64,000 nt of DNA from Cycas panzhihuaensis (lineage: Eukaryota; Cycadophyta): the NCBI GenBank assembly GCA_023213395.1, contig CM041465.1:117435741-117499740 (forward strand), written 5' to 3'. Numbering within the stretch: the stretch's first letter is position 1; the number at the start of each line of letters is the position of its first letter. Positions 11,541 through 23,440 of this stretch are shown one piece after another. Below the pieces are notes generated by a model. The model worked only from the letters and a program-made list of their open reading frames with translations, had not been told where the DNA came from and did not search any database. A program made the position numbers and the translations under genes.

Positions 11541-12709
11541 ATTGGAAATTATAGAGTTTGATTAGATATTGAAAGATATAAGAGTAGGTAAAAAAAATAA
11601 TCACTTAGTAAGGTTACCAAACATCAGATTAACATTTCATAGGCATAATTAAAAACTAAAAATCATAGTAGGATGAATTAATATCTTTCCCTTAAAAAAA
11701 ACTACATGTTCCCCTTTTAAAAAAAAATTAACAATCACCCTTAACAAAGTAAGTATTTTACTAAAAAGGTATTTGGATTCTGAAAAAATTACTATTGTTG
11801 ATTAGCAAGCAAATACAGAAAAAATATATTAATTTAAAAGAAAATTCTATTGATTTATTTATTGAATCAAAACATAACTCTAGTGTTGAAAGAAATTTAA
11901 TTTCTAAATATTTAATGAAATTTATAAAAAAAATTATTTACTAAAAAAGAGAGTTTAAATAGAAAAAAATATTAATAATATTGTATTATAGGGGGAATAC
12001 TATAGTGAAGGTGATAAAGTAAATAAAAAGGAGTTAATATCTTAATATGAGCAATTAATTTATGTAATTGCCTTAAGATGAAAAAAAAAAATGTTAAAAA
12101 GTTAATTTGATTTAATTTGCAAGATGTTTATATATATGTAAAGGGATTAACAATAAAAGGTAATTAAAAAGGGATGTATTGATTCACCTCAGTTAATTAA
12201 GCTTTATTTTTAAAAAAGTATATGTATATAAATGTATTTATAAAAAGGATTATAAATACCTTATATTATAATAAAAAAAGAATTAATTTTTAAGAAGAAG
12301 TGAAAGGGAAATGATTTGTTTGTATATTAATTATTGTGTAGGAGGAATAAAAAGAGTTGAATATTAAAAAAGTAAATCAAATATAATGAGAAAGGTTTAA
12401 TGAGATGTTAGGGGGGAATTTAACAAGAATGAAATAAGATAAAGAAGGGAGGGGTTGCTTAATTTGTAAACTAAATGTTATAAGGGAGGGGTTTTAATTT
12501 ATCCTAAAGTTTATTATATTGAATATATTTAATTGATTAAAAAAAGTTTTAAAAGAAAAATATTAATACATTAAGGTAATTATATTGATTTATGAATCAA
12601 ATGTAATAGAAGGGGGGGAAGATGTTGATTTAATTTTGAAATATAATAAGGGAGGGTTAATTTTAATTATTAGAGGGTAATTGGGATTATATTACTTACC
12701 CTAAGGTTG

Positions 12710-12712
<3 letters not shown>

Positions 12713-12795
<83 letters not shown>
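12713..12795. repeat. compound (TA)n(GA)n microsatellite
   Basis: About 36 bp of TA dinucleotides pass directly into about 48 bp of GA dinucleotides. It lies in the Cop-B leader. Confidence 0.95.
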
Positions 12796-12798
<3 letters not shown>

Positions 12799-12836
12799 TA
12801 AATTTTATTAAAATACATTGATTTGTAGTGTGATTT

Positions 12837-12877
12837 GGGGTCTGGGGGTGCGGTTGGGGGGGGGGGGGTGGGTGGGA
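12837..12877 (+). repeat. G-run cluster, potential G-quadruplex
   Basis: Four or more G-runs of 3 to 13 bases are packed in about 40 bp (GGGG, GGGGG, a run of about 13 G, GGG, GGG). This meets the usual G-quadruplex pattern on the + strand, which is the antisense strand of Cop-B. Confidence 0.6.
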
Positions 12878-14017
12878 TAAAAGGGTAGAAACCCTACCTG
12901 GTCATTTTTATCTCCATGGCGGCACTTTGCCTGTGTTGCAGGTTCATCGAGGAGGAGTGGCTCGGTATCACGGCTTCGTGGAGAAGGTGGCAGTGCATCA
13001 TGGTCTTGCTCAGGACTGATCGAGGCAAGTGAGACTGCGTCTATTAATGGAAAGCCAACATCCCATTACGTTCACCCGTCGTACAAATCACCCTTGAGGC
13101 ATGGGATCCCAATTAGATCATAAGTCTGGGTCCTTTCAGGTGCAGTCTGGTTCTGTTCTGATGTGGTTTGGTTATGTTGCTTTCTGGTTCTAACCTGCAT
13201 GTGATCTTATCATCTACTTCATGTCTCAATGACAAAGGTATTGATTATTGTGTCTTTGTGGTTTTGTCTCCCTATAGGATATTCTCATTCATCGTTTATT
13301 CTATCTGCCATCAGTAGATTATCCATGGCCCCTTCAATGTGATATTTAATCATTGTTCCTTTGTCGAATGCATTAGACATTTGAATCCATGCCTAAATCA
13401 CCCTTTCAACTCCTTTCTCAAATCACCATTCCATCTACCCTATGATGAATGCCTTCATCCTTTAGTCTCTGCCATGTTCTAGTCGAGAGACAAAGAATTA
13501 CAATGGTTAGGTCTCTGTCTTCAACTTCAGAAGATGCTGTTACTAATGTAGATCTTTTAGAAATTTGAGGGTTGTCGATGGTAGATATTGTTGCTTTTCT
13601 AAGGGATGATTGGAAAGCCACATACGAGGAGATGAAGAAATCAACAAAGCTAGCTCTAGAATGTAACACTGAGAATGGAGGGTTTGGTAACTGCTCTATT
13701 CAAATTCTTCCATGCTTGTTGTAGGGTCTTCATGTAAGAAGAGTGTAGAAAGATTGGATGGCATTCAAGTATATATACTAGAAGTAAAAGCCAAGAGCAG
13801 GGTTATAGTACAGTCCCATACAAGGGGTTCTGAGCAGGCTGGAGCAGGTACTACACCAAATTTTGTGGAGTGGCTCTTCTTTGTGGTTCTCTCCTCCCTC
13901 ATGCAGAGGGAGCCCTTGACATCATAGGATCGTCATTTACGCTTTTGTAGATCTTCATCGCCATTAGTTTCTTTCAAAGCCACCCATGTCCTTTTGTGGC
14001 CATTGATTTACCAACTA

Positions 14018-14029
14018 GCTCTAATACCA
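14018..14029 (-). promoter_or_regulatory. primer-binding site of Cop-B
   Basis: The minus strand reads TGGTATTAGAGC immediately inside the 5' LTR, one base different from the initiator-Met tRNA match TGGTATCAGAGC. Confidence 0.88.
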
Positions 14030-14465
14030 TGTGAGAATAGGTATAGGCACAATATATCCAAGATCACAAAGATAAAAAATTATAGGAAAATAGACATTAC
14101 ACATGTACATATGATGTGACTAGTGGAAAACCCCTTATGGGGAAGAAAAACCACCTCTTAATCTAGGATTTTATTAAGTTTAGAAGCTATACATATAACC
14201 ATAATAAACATACCCTCTACACAATAAACGAGCCTTTGAAACAAGCTTTGGACAAGCCCCTAGATTCTTAGAACCACCTCCTTGAATCTAAGAGAGGATA
14301 TTAATAACAAGAAAGGTTTGTTGAAATGGGCAGTTATGCATTTCAATAACCTTTCACATAATAATTAAATAATGACTTAAACTTTTAAATTAAAACCTTT
14401 GAATCACTTAAATATTTATTTACACATGTGACTTAAACATAAAAGTAACATTAATAATCCTAACA
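14030..14465 (-). repeat. 5' LTR of Cop-B
   Basis: 436 bp, TGTGAG to CCTAACA on the + strand, homologous to 1607-2042 along its whole length and followed by the target duplication GGGGT. Confidence 0.92.
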
Positions 14466-14706
14466 GGGGTCTTAGACCTTCTTAGTAGCCTACGTAATAA
14501 GGTATATAGAGCCTTGATCTCACATATTGATATATAAGGTTCCTAGTTTGACAGTTGTAAGCAAGTGCCATTAGATAAGATAGTAACTAATAGCTTTCTT
14601 TAGAGACCCTAAAACTTAGAATTCTAGAATAGAAACCTCTTAGGTAGATAGGACACAAAAATATTTATATTTTTTTATTACACTCTTAAGACAATTTAAT
14701 TTTATA

Positions 14707-16081
14707 ATGGTAACAAATCTTGGAAATGTAGTTGTACCTAAGTTTGATGGTTCTAATTTTCTCAATTGGAGTAGGAAAATAAGGCCTATCTTTATAACAA
14801 AAGATATGTGTGAGGTTATCAATGAAGGATATAAAGAAATAGACAACACTAGCATTGAGGATAAAAAAAGAGTTTAGGAGTATGCCAAAAAAGATAATGA
14901 AGCATTAGATCTTATATTTTGTACTCTGGAGGACCATATTTTCCCTAGAGTAAGTAAAGTCCATACATCTAAGGAAGCTTAGGGTACCCTCTAGATGATC
15001 TATAAAGAATCAACATCCTCTAAGCTACAAACACTTAGAAGTAAATTTAAAAATCTAAGGATGTTACCCAGAGAAGTTGTAAATGGATTTATCACTAAGG
15101 TGTAAGACTTGGTGAATCAAATGAGATCCCTAAGTGAAGTGATAAATGAACAAAGAGTTGTAGAAAGGATTTTGAGATGTGTTAGAGATGTCAAGAGATT
15201 TAAAATGGTAGACACTACCATCAAGGTATCTAAAGATCTTAGTACCCTTCGAATTGAACAACTGAATGCCATACTCCTAGCAATTAAAGAAAATAAAGAG
15301 GGCCATGCATCACTTAAGCATGTCTTTGCCACAAAGATAAGGATAAGACAAAATCATTAAGGACAAAGTTCTAGGGGATGGGAGCAATCCCTAGAGGAAG
15401 AAGAAGGAATTAAGAACAAGGAAATTATTAAGGACCAAACTAAAGATATCAAGGACTAAACTAAAGGTATTAAGGATAAAATCAAAAGTACCAATATCAA
15501 AACAACTTCCAAAATCAAGGATCATTTCAAGAACCAAACCAATGTTACCAAGGATAAAGTAACTTCCAAGGTTAAGGAAGTTATCAAGGATAAAACCAAT
15601 ATTATCAAGGACAAGATCAAATAAATTTCATAGGCCAAAGTCAAGGCCAATGCTTTGAAAGAGGTAGAGAAATTTCTAGAGGAAGAGGACTTATACAATG
15701 TTCCTTCTGGCACAGACATCTAGAAGAAAATTACTTTGCTAAAAATACTAATACATAAAGGGGATTGCCAATATTACAATTGAAGATAGAGATAATGATA
15801 GACTCTTTCTTTCAAGTCTTATGGCTAGTGAAGAAGAAGATAATTGGTATATAGACTCAAGGTGTTCAACTCACATGACTCATAAAGAAGGAATTTTTAA
15901 ATACATTGATAAGTTTAAGAAAGGAAAGATTATATTTAGGGAGAATACTACCCATGCATCTATTGGCAAGGGTAATGTGTCCATCACTATTGAATTAGAA
16001 GAAACTAGAACTATCAATGATGTTCTACATATCTTAGATTTAAAGAAGAACAAATTTTTGATGGGTCAGATAATGGAATAG
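14707..16081 (+). pseudogene. Cop-A gag and protease (decayed)
   Basis: From the ATG at 14707 the frame gives a typical Copia Gag N-terminus (VVPKFDGSNFLNWSRKI), then KKDNEALDLIFCTLEDHIF and a Gag body to about 15360. The stretch 15365-15640 reads as a Gln/Asn-rich repeat with recurring YQG units in the gag frame; a lysine-rich reading in another frame is a shadow. A degraded zinc knuckle (QCSFWHRHLEENYF) follows at about 15695-15740, and protease at 15821-16081 (WYIDSRCSTHMT, with Arg for the expected Gly of DSG). Several stops and frame shifts separate the segments. The start was chosen because the motif-bearing N-terminus begins there, 236 bases after the Cop-B duplication. Confidence 0.8.
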
Positions 16082-17043
16082 CACTATAAGGCCATCTTTA
16101 ATAATGGCAAGTGCATAATCAAAGATAAGAAAAAGAATAAAGTAATTATAGAAAAAGGGTAAATAATCAATGATAAATTATTCAAACTAGTCATTCCTCC
16201 ACTAGACACTTATGCCTTGAAAGCCTCAACCTATGCTAATAGTGAAATATAGCATAAGATACTTGGCCATGCAAACTATAATAGCTTGGCATTAATGAAA
16301 ATGATACAAATGGTTATTGGACTACCCACTATAGAAGTAAGTAAAGAAATTTATGAATGATGTATTCTTAGGAAATAACATAGAGAAACTTTTCTAAATA
16401 ATAGTTACAGAGCTTAAGGACCTCTTCAATTGATCTATAAAGACCTATACCTTCATTAGGTAGTGCAAAGTACTTTATGACCTTCATTGATGATTTTAAT
16501 AGAAAGACACAGGTATATTTCTTCAAATTCAAATCAAATGCTTTTTAATGCTTTGTTGACTCCAAAACCTTTGTTATAAAATAGAGTGTCCATTAAATTC
16601 TTACCCTAAGGTTAGACAATAGGGGAAAATTTATTTCAAATAAATTTAAAGCATATTACATCTACTATGGCATAAAGAAGTAGCTCTCCAATCCTTATAC
16701 TCCACAACAAAATGGAGACATGAAAAGGAAAAATAGAGCTATAGTTGAAATGGCTAGAAGCATGCTTAAAGATAAGTAACTTAGATCTAAATATTAGGCA
16801 GAAGATGTACATACAATAGTTTAGCTATTATATAGATGTACCACCAAGGCTGTTAAGTGGGTCATACTAGAGAAATATTGGTCAAGCCATAAGCCAAGAA
16901 TACATCACCTAAAAATTTTTAGATACATAGCATTTGCCTATGTGTTAGAACAAAAGAGAATAAAGCTAGATTGTAAAAGAACCAAGTGTATTTTTATAGG
17001 ATATTATGATGCATCTAAATTATATAAACTATATGATCTAAAA
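16082..17043 (+). pseudogene. Cop-A integrase (decayed, cut by Cop-C)
   Basis: After a weak GAG-preIN region (HKILGHANYNSLALMKM near 16250-16310) the integrase core is visible: FMTFIDDFNRKTQVYFFKFK at about 16470-16530, an RLDN block near 16608-16622, PYTPQQNGDMKRKNRAIVE near 16695-16755, and ARSMLKDK. The C-terminal end includes RTKCIFIGYYDASKLYKLYDLK just before the Cop-C insertion at 17044. Integrase would join the cDNA to host DNA in the nucleus. At least six in-frame stops are present, so it is inactive. It continues at 28733. Confidence 0.82.
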
Positions 17044-17418
17044 TATTTGAGAATATGAAATCATACACAAAAGATTTTCAATCGTAAAATCTTTTACCAT
17101 ACACAACAAGTAAACAAATATACACAGATAATGGATGCGTAGTATATAGGAATTTATGTGGGAAAACCCTTTCGAGAAAAAACCCACCATAAAAGGATCC
17201 TTGATGGATCAGTTGATTATTTCATAATAAATCAATATAATGATTCTTGGATGTTGAATACAAAGGCCTCAAGGCATTTATACTCTCCTAAGATGTGTCA
17301 CTCAATTAGGGTTGTGACCCTCTGAATAAGTCACACTTTTTTGGCTTCACACCTTTTCACATAATTAAACCACATTAACATTAACCAAGTGGCTTAATAA
17401 TTAATTACCATGTTAACA
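17044..17418 (-). repeat. 3' LTR of Cop-C
   Basis: 375 bp, TATTTGAG to GTTAACA on the + strand, matching 28353-28727. The + strand bases just right of it (TCCCATTTT) are the minus-strand polypurine tract. Confidence 0.92.
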
Positions 17419-17678
17419 TCCCATTTTAATGTGAATGTGGGGAGCCTACTAACTGCAACAACTATGTTATCACAAGGCTAGGATTATCCTGTAGCTTCTA
17501 TACCCTTGTCGATACATCCCTCCTTAAGGATAACATTAGCGAGTCCAAGTCTAGTATGCATCTTTGTGAATTGATCTTCAGTGAGAGGTTTGGTGAATAT
17601 ATCCATAAGCTAGAATTCACTCAGACTGTAGTCGACCTATAGCTTCCTTGATTTAATTTATTCACAAATGTAATAGGG

Positions 17679-19050
17679 CTAAATCTCAATGTGCTTTGTA
17701 CATGCATAAAACTTTGGATTCTTTGATAGGTAAATGGTACTTTGGTTATTAACAAAGATAACTGGGTGTCCATTTGAAACTCTAAGAAACTCTAAGAGAC
17801 CTTTCAACCATATGGCTTCCTTCTCACCTATGTTGAGTCCTTGATATTCTACCTTTGTAGAAGAGAGTGCCATTGTCTATTATTTTTTTTACTGCCATGA
17901 AATAAATCCATTACTAATATCAAATAGGTATCTAGTGATGGACTTTTGACTATCAGAATTTCCTCCCTAATTAGCATCTGTGTATCCATGCAATTATATA
18001 TCTTCACCTAGATAATATTCGAGACCAAGGTTGATAGTCCCCTTCAAATACTTCAAAATCTACTTTACTATAACCAAATAAGGTTCCCGAGGATTATGCT
18101 TATAGCGGTAAACTAACTTAACATCATATGCAATATTAGGCCTGGTATGAGTCAAATAGATTAGACTCCCTACCAACTGGAAATACTTTATGCTATCTAT
18201 AGAGAGTTTAGCCATATCCTTCTGTAACTTTATACCTTTTACATATGGTGTTATAATTGGTTTATAATTTTGTATTCCAAATTTTTCCAGTAAGTTTTTC
18301 ATATACTACGACTACAATAACACGATCCTATCATCCATCTGCCTGACCTGAATGCCCAAGAAGTAGTGAAGTCTTCCAAGGTCTGTCATGTCAAATAAAG
18401 CTCCTAGATTGGGTTTGACTTTAGCAATAGCCTTACCACAGTTATCACTAATGATAAAATCATCGACATACACCATGCAAGCTACTATTGAAGTCTCTCT
18501 TCTCTTTACATATAGATTTAGATCGAGCTTATAAATCTTAAAATATTGAGCTTTCAACTTTGCATCCATCTTTGCCTACTAAGCATGAGGTGCTTGTTTC
18601 AAGCTATAGATTGACTTCTTCAAATAGTACATAAGATGCTCCTGGCCATCCTTAACAAATCCCAAAGGTTGCAATACATATATTTCCTCCTTTAGATCTC
18701 TATTAAGGAATGTAGACTTTACATCCATCTGATGTAACTCCCAACCATAAGATACTACTACGGAAATCAATAAATGGACCATTATCATTCTAGAGATTGG
18801 TGAAAATGTCTTCTCATAGTTAATTCCTTCTTTCTACTTGAATCCCTATGCAACAAGTTTGGCCTTAAACTTGTCCACCTCTCCATTAGAGTAGAACTTT
18901 ATCTTATAGACCCAATTGTATCCTACAAGATTATTTGTTAGAGGTAATGGAACTAAATCCCATGTGTTGTTCTTTAGTAGAGAACTATACTCCTCCTCCA
19001 TTATAGCTCTTCATCTTAGATATCCATTTGCTTCATTAAATAAATCAAGA
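17679..19050 (-). pseudogene. Cop-C RT and RNase H (decayed)
   Basis: Reading leftwards: the RT start (GWELHQMDVKSTFLNRDL and the LKKSIYSLKQAPHA motif, 18579-18788), the catalytic YVDD at 18459-18470 within VACMVYVDDFIIS, TDLGRLHYFLGIQV, and RT/RNase H connection LVGSLIYLTHTRPNIAYDV (18060-18302). RNase H ends the frame at 17679-17873 (ALSSTKVEYQGL, EAIWLKGLL, NQSTIYLSKNP). RT copies element RNA to DNA inside the particle and RNase H removes the RNA. Frame breaks occur between the listed blocks; each block alone is open. The order places it downstream of integrase, as in Ty1/Copia. Confidence 0.9.
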
Positions 19051-20450
19051 TCACTGGAGTCATTGGTGTCTACTGGGTATTCTAACTTCATATTCTTTGA
19101 TCATTAGTTAAGGTATACATCACCACATTAGAATCTTCTAGAGCCTTCCTTGCCTATAAAGGTATTGAAGGACCTATTATTGGAGGCACTTCAACTCACA
19201 ATGGCTCCTTACTATTACTTATCCCATTTGATCCTACTTCCTTAGGTGTTTCAACAATTGGCTCATTGTCCTCTTCACTTGATGAATCTGGGAATAGGAG
19301 AAGGGGGGGTAAAAAGGCTTCTCTGATGATCAGTTGATGTCTCATCAAAATTGATATCCTGACTAACCACAATCTTCTCCCCTTATGGATCCCATAGTCT
19401 GTAGGCTTTATTCTCAATGCAATACCCCATGAATATGCACTTTGGATTTTTCTAATCCATCCTCTTTTGGATATCATTTAGGATGTGGGTGTATGCGATA
19501 CACCCAAACATTCTTAAATGGCTAATGACAGGCTTACGACTGGTCCATTTTTCTTCAGGGGTCATGCTGCGAACTACTTGAGTGGGTACCTAGTTCAAAA
19601 TATAAATAGCATCCACCACAACTTCTGCCTAAAACTTCGGTGGTAGGTTTTTAGCATGCACCATATATCACGCCATCTCCATCATGGTATTGTTCTTTCT
19701 TTCAACAACTCCATTCTGTTATAGGATATACGATATCATAAATTCCTACTTTATACCATAATCATAAAAGAACTGATTGGATGTATTGTTGTTGTATTCC
19801 TTGCCATTATTACTTTTTAACAACTTTATTTTCTTATTATATTCATTTTCAACCATTATTTTTTAGTCGCAAAAGTGATAAAATACATTTGACTTATTCT
19901 TAAGAAAGTAAATCCAGGCCTTGTGGTGTAGTCATCTATAAAAACAAGGGTATAACGAGCTCCATATATCAAAGGGTTAGGAAGAGGACCCATTATATCT
20001 GAATATATAAACTCCAGCTTCTCCTTAGCTCTCTAGGCATTATCCCAAGTAAAATATTAGTAGTGGTGCTTGCCATACATGCACCCTTCACATATATCAT
20101 CTAAGCAAGTGCCCAATGGTAATCCTTCCATTATATTCAACATCTTTAACAGTGTAATACTCTTATAATTAAGGTGACCTAGGCAGTTGTGCCACAACTT
20201 ACTCACATCATCCATGCTGGTAACAAAGGCGTAGGACTTCTTCTAAGACTAAAACTTTTCAAACACCTAGAAGTTATCCCTAACTTTCTCAGTAGCTATG
20301 ATAACAAAGTTCTATTTTAGATCCTTAATCAAGCATTTGTTATCATAGAGCTCTACCTTCATACCTTATTTACAGATCTCCTAGACTAAAAGAAGGTTCA
20401 ACTGCATCGTCGGTACATAATACACCCCAGTAAATTTACCTCTTATAATG
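19051..20450 (-). pseudogene. Cop-C integrase (decayed)
   Basis: On the minus strand a GAG-preIN region (SKLWHNCLGHLNYKSITLLK near 20160-20215) leads into zinc-binding DICEGCMYGKHH (about 20065-20100), IYSDIMGPLPNP and FIDDYTTRPGFTF near 19890-20010, then SYNRMELLKERTI and a C-terminal region with SAYSWGIALRIK and an acidic linker PDSSSEEDNEPIVETPKE (19196-19477). The N-terminal zinc region and the first catalytic Asp are recognisable. Later catalytic positions are obscured by frame shifts. It is inactive. Confidence 0.82.
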
Positions 20451-21437
20451 GAAACTTCACTAATACCTTCTATTGGTAAGACATAAGCATCTCTAAGGAT
20501 AATCTCAGCACCACTTTGATTTAAACTCATCATAATAAATTTTTGTCTTTAGTAAGAAATGTACTTCTGCACTTTAGAGTCAAGCACCCAATAACCTCTC
20601 TTATCTAATTTAGTTAATAAGGCTTTTGCTTAGATATAGTGAGTAGCAACATTCTTCATTTTATCATCCTGGATGACTTTGTGCTTATCACGTTGCTTGA
20701 ACCAATAGTTCTTTTCACAGTGACCATCCTTCTTGCAGTAATTACATTTTTTGTTGAACTTTTTTTTGTCTTGAGAACTTTCTCCTAACCTTTGTGTGAT
20801 CTTCTCCTCCTTAGTGGCCTCCTTCCTCTAAGTTTTCATAGCTAAGGCCTTACTTGAACTAGAACCTCTAAGCATACTGTGATATTTGAGCTTAGCATCC
20901 TCTACTAAAATTAGGTTTTTAAGCCCATCAAATGTCCCTGCTCTATTACTTTATCTCTACCATAAATGGTCTGGATTGTGGCAAAGGTAGCCAGTAGTTT
21001 TAACATGATTATTATGAATAGCAATATATCATTGATCGAGTTTGGCTTCAGTTCCTCTAGATTATTCTTCAAGTCTATAACCTCATTAAGGTAGGATATG
21101 ATGTTATTCTCATCATCCATATATGAGTTAAGTAATTTCGACATTAGTGTATGATATTTATTCGTTTTCTTCTTTTCAAACGTATCACATATTTTTTTTC
21201 ATATCTCAGTTGGTTCATCTAGATTATGAACCAATGCTCTCTGGTCTAATGCTAGTGATAGTTTCAATAGTCCCATGACCATAAATTGCTTCTTGTCAAG
21301 ATGAATTCACTCCGTATGGTCTAATGGAATCACATCCACTTTCACCTTAGTGACTCCCCAGAGTTAATTTGCCATCAAAATAAGTTCCATATTGGCCTTT
21401 TGCTCACTAAAATTATTATCATTGAAGATAACTTTAG
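20451..21437 (-). pseudogene. Cop-C gag and protease (decayed)
   Basis: Gag starts near 21437 (MECIMPKVIFNDNNF) and includes MSKLLNSYMDDENN (20911-21144). The zinc knuckle CNYCKKDGHCEKNYW near 20690-20750 has Tyr in place of the last Cys. The protease follows as GYWVLDSKVQKYIS near 20560-20620, where the usual DSGA motif is DSK. These changes would disable RNA binding and proteolysis. The start is a guess, since no clear upstream frame remains. Confidence 0.75.
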
Positions 21438-21819
21438 GCATAATGCATTCCATCTTCAAGAAATAAGATTCAATATGAAATAATTGATATTAAAATAAAT
21501 GTCTACATGATAAAATTACATCCCTGTATCCTCCTCTAGCTCACAAGCACACTTCCAAGGACACCCAACACTAACTATACACATGTTAAGTGAGCTACTA
21601 ACTATTTATGCCTCATCAACTGTTAATAAACAACCTTAAAATACCCTAAAAATGTGTCAAAATGACCCTTAAGGCACTCAAAATAATGCTCTAAGAACAA
21701 CGGATGGCTCTACATGGCTATGGTGCATGGTCTCCAAGTCTAAATCACAAACGATATCCTCGATCCATACTCAAAACACACCAAGTACACTCCAAATACA
21801 CTCACAATAGATAAAATAT
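21438..21819 (-). other. Cop-C leader, left part
   Basis: No gene is visible. It is leader between the Cop-C gag start and the Cop-D insertion, including the AATAT target copy at 21815-21819. The leader continues at 27096. Confidence 0.6.
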
Positions 21820-22478
21820 TATTGGATACTATGACAATAATATTTTAGAGGCTAATATTTTGACAGGTTGACAGTATGGTTTCCCCTCTAAACTTTTGCG
21901 TGGGGTTCCAAGGGGGACGGGAGCCCCCTTGGCCAAGGGGGTGTGGGGGGCCATTGGAATGCCTCCTCGTAAAGAGGAGGTTCAGGGGTGATAGCCCCCA
22001 ACCCAAAAAGCTAGCACTGAAAAGCATACTAAATTATAAACAAAATCGAGGTCGTTCTCTCAAAATACCCTAGATTCCATGCTCAGGATTTATGCCTTGT
22101 ATGACTCTCTCATATAGTCTAATTTAGGGTGCGTTTTATTATGTTGATGGTGTTCAATGTATTGGATGTACTATGAAGAGTTAGATGGTCGGTTGTTGTT
22201 GCTGTGAGTATTCTACTATATACTGTATACATTTCTCCATTCTTTAATAATAAAGATCATTACCTTCCCTCTGTGGATGTTTCCCTAGCACACTACTAGG
22301 GTTTTATCATATTATGTCGGGTGTATATATAATGCTTAGATTTCTTATTCATTTTATTGTATTATCTCTAGTTTAAGAACTTGCATGTTAAATTTTAGTT
22401 TCGTTTCCTTTAATTAGTTACAAAATAGTTTAGATCTTGGTGGTGATTTCAAGTTATTAGAACCTTATCTTCTCAATA
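21820..22478 (+). repeat. 5' LTR of Cop-D
   Basis: 659 bp, TATTGG to CTCAATA. It contains a strong hairpin at 21908-21932 with a perfect 9-bp stem (CCAAGGGGG and CCCCCTTGG) and a 7-base loop. The 3' LTR and the solo LTR keep degraded versions of it. Confidence 0.93.
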
Positions 22479-22480
22479 AG

Positions 22481-22493
22481 TGGTATCAAATCC
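22481..22493 (+). promoter_or_regulatory. primer-binding site of Cop-D
   Basis: TGGTATCAAATCC starts two bases after the 5' LTR. The first eight bases match the initiator-Met tRNA complement; the rest has decayed. Confidence 0.75.
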
Positions 22494-22550
22494 ACTTTTA
22501 TTTTTGCAATAAGTTTGTGAAGGTTTTGGTGTCAGCTTTTTCTACACCAA

Positions 22551-23440
22551 ATGGCAAAACTAGCAAATGCAAAGTTCAAGGTGGAGAAATTCAATGGCAA
22601 GAATAGCTTCAAGTTATGGAAGTTAAAAGTGTATGATGTTTTAGTATAATAAGGTTTGTATAGATTTCTTACAGGCAAATTAAAGAAACCTGCAAGGATG
22701 GACGATGACGAATAGGATGATCTAGATAAAAGGGCTCTTAGCACAATACGATAATGCTTGGCAAATAAAGTTCTATTTAACATCATAGGGGAACATATAA
22801 CAACATGATTATAGACCTAATTGGAAGGCTTGTACATGACCAAATCATTGATAAATTAAATCTACTTGAAGAGGCAACAATACTAATTATGAATAAAGAA
22901 AGATACAAAAATTACTGACCATTTAAATGTTTTCAATACTCTTATTTGTTGGTTGGCTAGTATCAATGTCATAATTAAGGATGAGGACAAGACTATTACC
23001 TTATTATATTCATTACCAGAATCCTAGGATAATATTGTCACCTCAATTAGTTTTATCACGATAAATGAATTAAACTATGATTTTGTTGTGAGTGCTTTAC
23101 TCATGGAAGAAGTGACGAGGAAGTCTAGTCTTGAAACCTCCACACCATAAGCTAAGACAACAAGGGGTAGAACAATTGAGGGAGGATAAAGCTCTAGGGA
23201 TACATCAAGGTCAAGGTAAAAAGGCAAGAAGAGTAAACACAGATGTTGAAACTGTAATAAGACAAGTCACCTCAAGAAGGATTGCTATAAAAGGAAGGAG
23301 GTCTAGAAGAAGGAAGATCCTGCCAAGGAGGCTAATCAAGTGGAGTTAAATCAAGGTACGAATAATAATGTCTTGGTTGCTTATAATGTTTCCCTTTATC
23401 ACCATGATTGGTTATTAGATTCGGGTGTTTCACACCATAT
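22551..23440 (+). pseudogene. Cop-D gag and protease start (decayed)
   Basis: The ATG at 22551 opens a Copia Gag N-terminus (KFKVEKFNGKNSFKLWKLK), followed by LDKRALSTIR and a decayed body. A zinc knuckle is readable near 23240-23290 as C, NCNKTSHLKKDC, with a stop at an expected Trp. Protease starts as WLLDSGVSHHMCPY near 23409-23450, with the catalytic Asp-Ser-Gly intact. More than ten stops interrupt the Gag region. Confidence 0.82.

Larger units (their letters stand above)
11541..14017 (-). other. long leader of Cop-B
   Basis: About 2.5 kb between the primer-binding site and gag. The part from 11590 to 12830 is very AT-rich with no gene. It contains a compound TA/GA microsatellite and a long G-run. 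From about 12880 to 13930 the sequence is noticeably more GC-rich and more complex than the rest of the element, with short open frames on both strands (for example minus 13418-13669 and plus 13712-13927) that match no family I recognise. It could hold a captured host fragment. Confidence 0.5.
1607..14465 (-). mobile_element. Cop-B: Ty1/Copia LTR retrotransposon, minus strand, split by TRG-1
   Basis: A Copia element in reverse orientation with 436-bp LTRs at both ends (1607-2042 and 14030-14465) and a perfect 5-bp target duplication GGGGT at 1602-1606 and 14466-14470. Reading from the right: 5' LTR, a primer-binding site matching initiator-Met tRNA, a long leader (11541-14017), gag with a CCHC knuckle, protease, integrase, RT with YIDD, RNase H, a polypurine tract (2043-2051) and the 3' LTR. 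TRG-1 (5117-10346) lies within the protease region, and its removal restores the frame. Without the insert the element is about 7.6 kb, long for Copia mainly because of the 2.5-kb leader. Many in-frame stops make it non-functional as coding DNA. It sits in the leader of Cop-A, so it is younger than Cop-A and older than TRG-1. Confidence 0.93.

Noticed and set aside
13712-13927. 71-codon open frame as a candidate captured host gene
   Set aside because: No recognisable domain. The compositional contrast of the region is reported as a finding instead, without a gene call.
15405-15640. Lysine-rich protein with repeated KDK motifs
   Set aside because: The Gag frame of Cop-A runs through here in another phase with a YQG repeat. 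The Lys-rich reading is a shadow.
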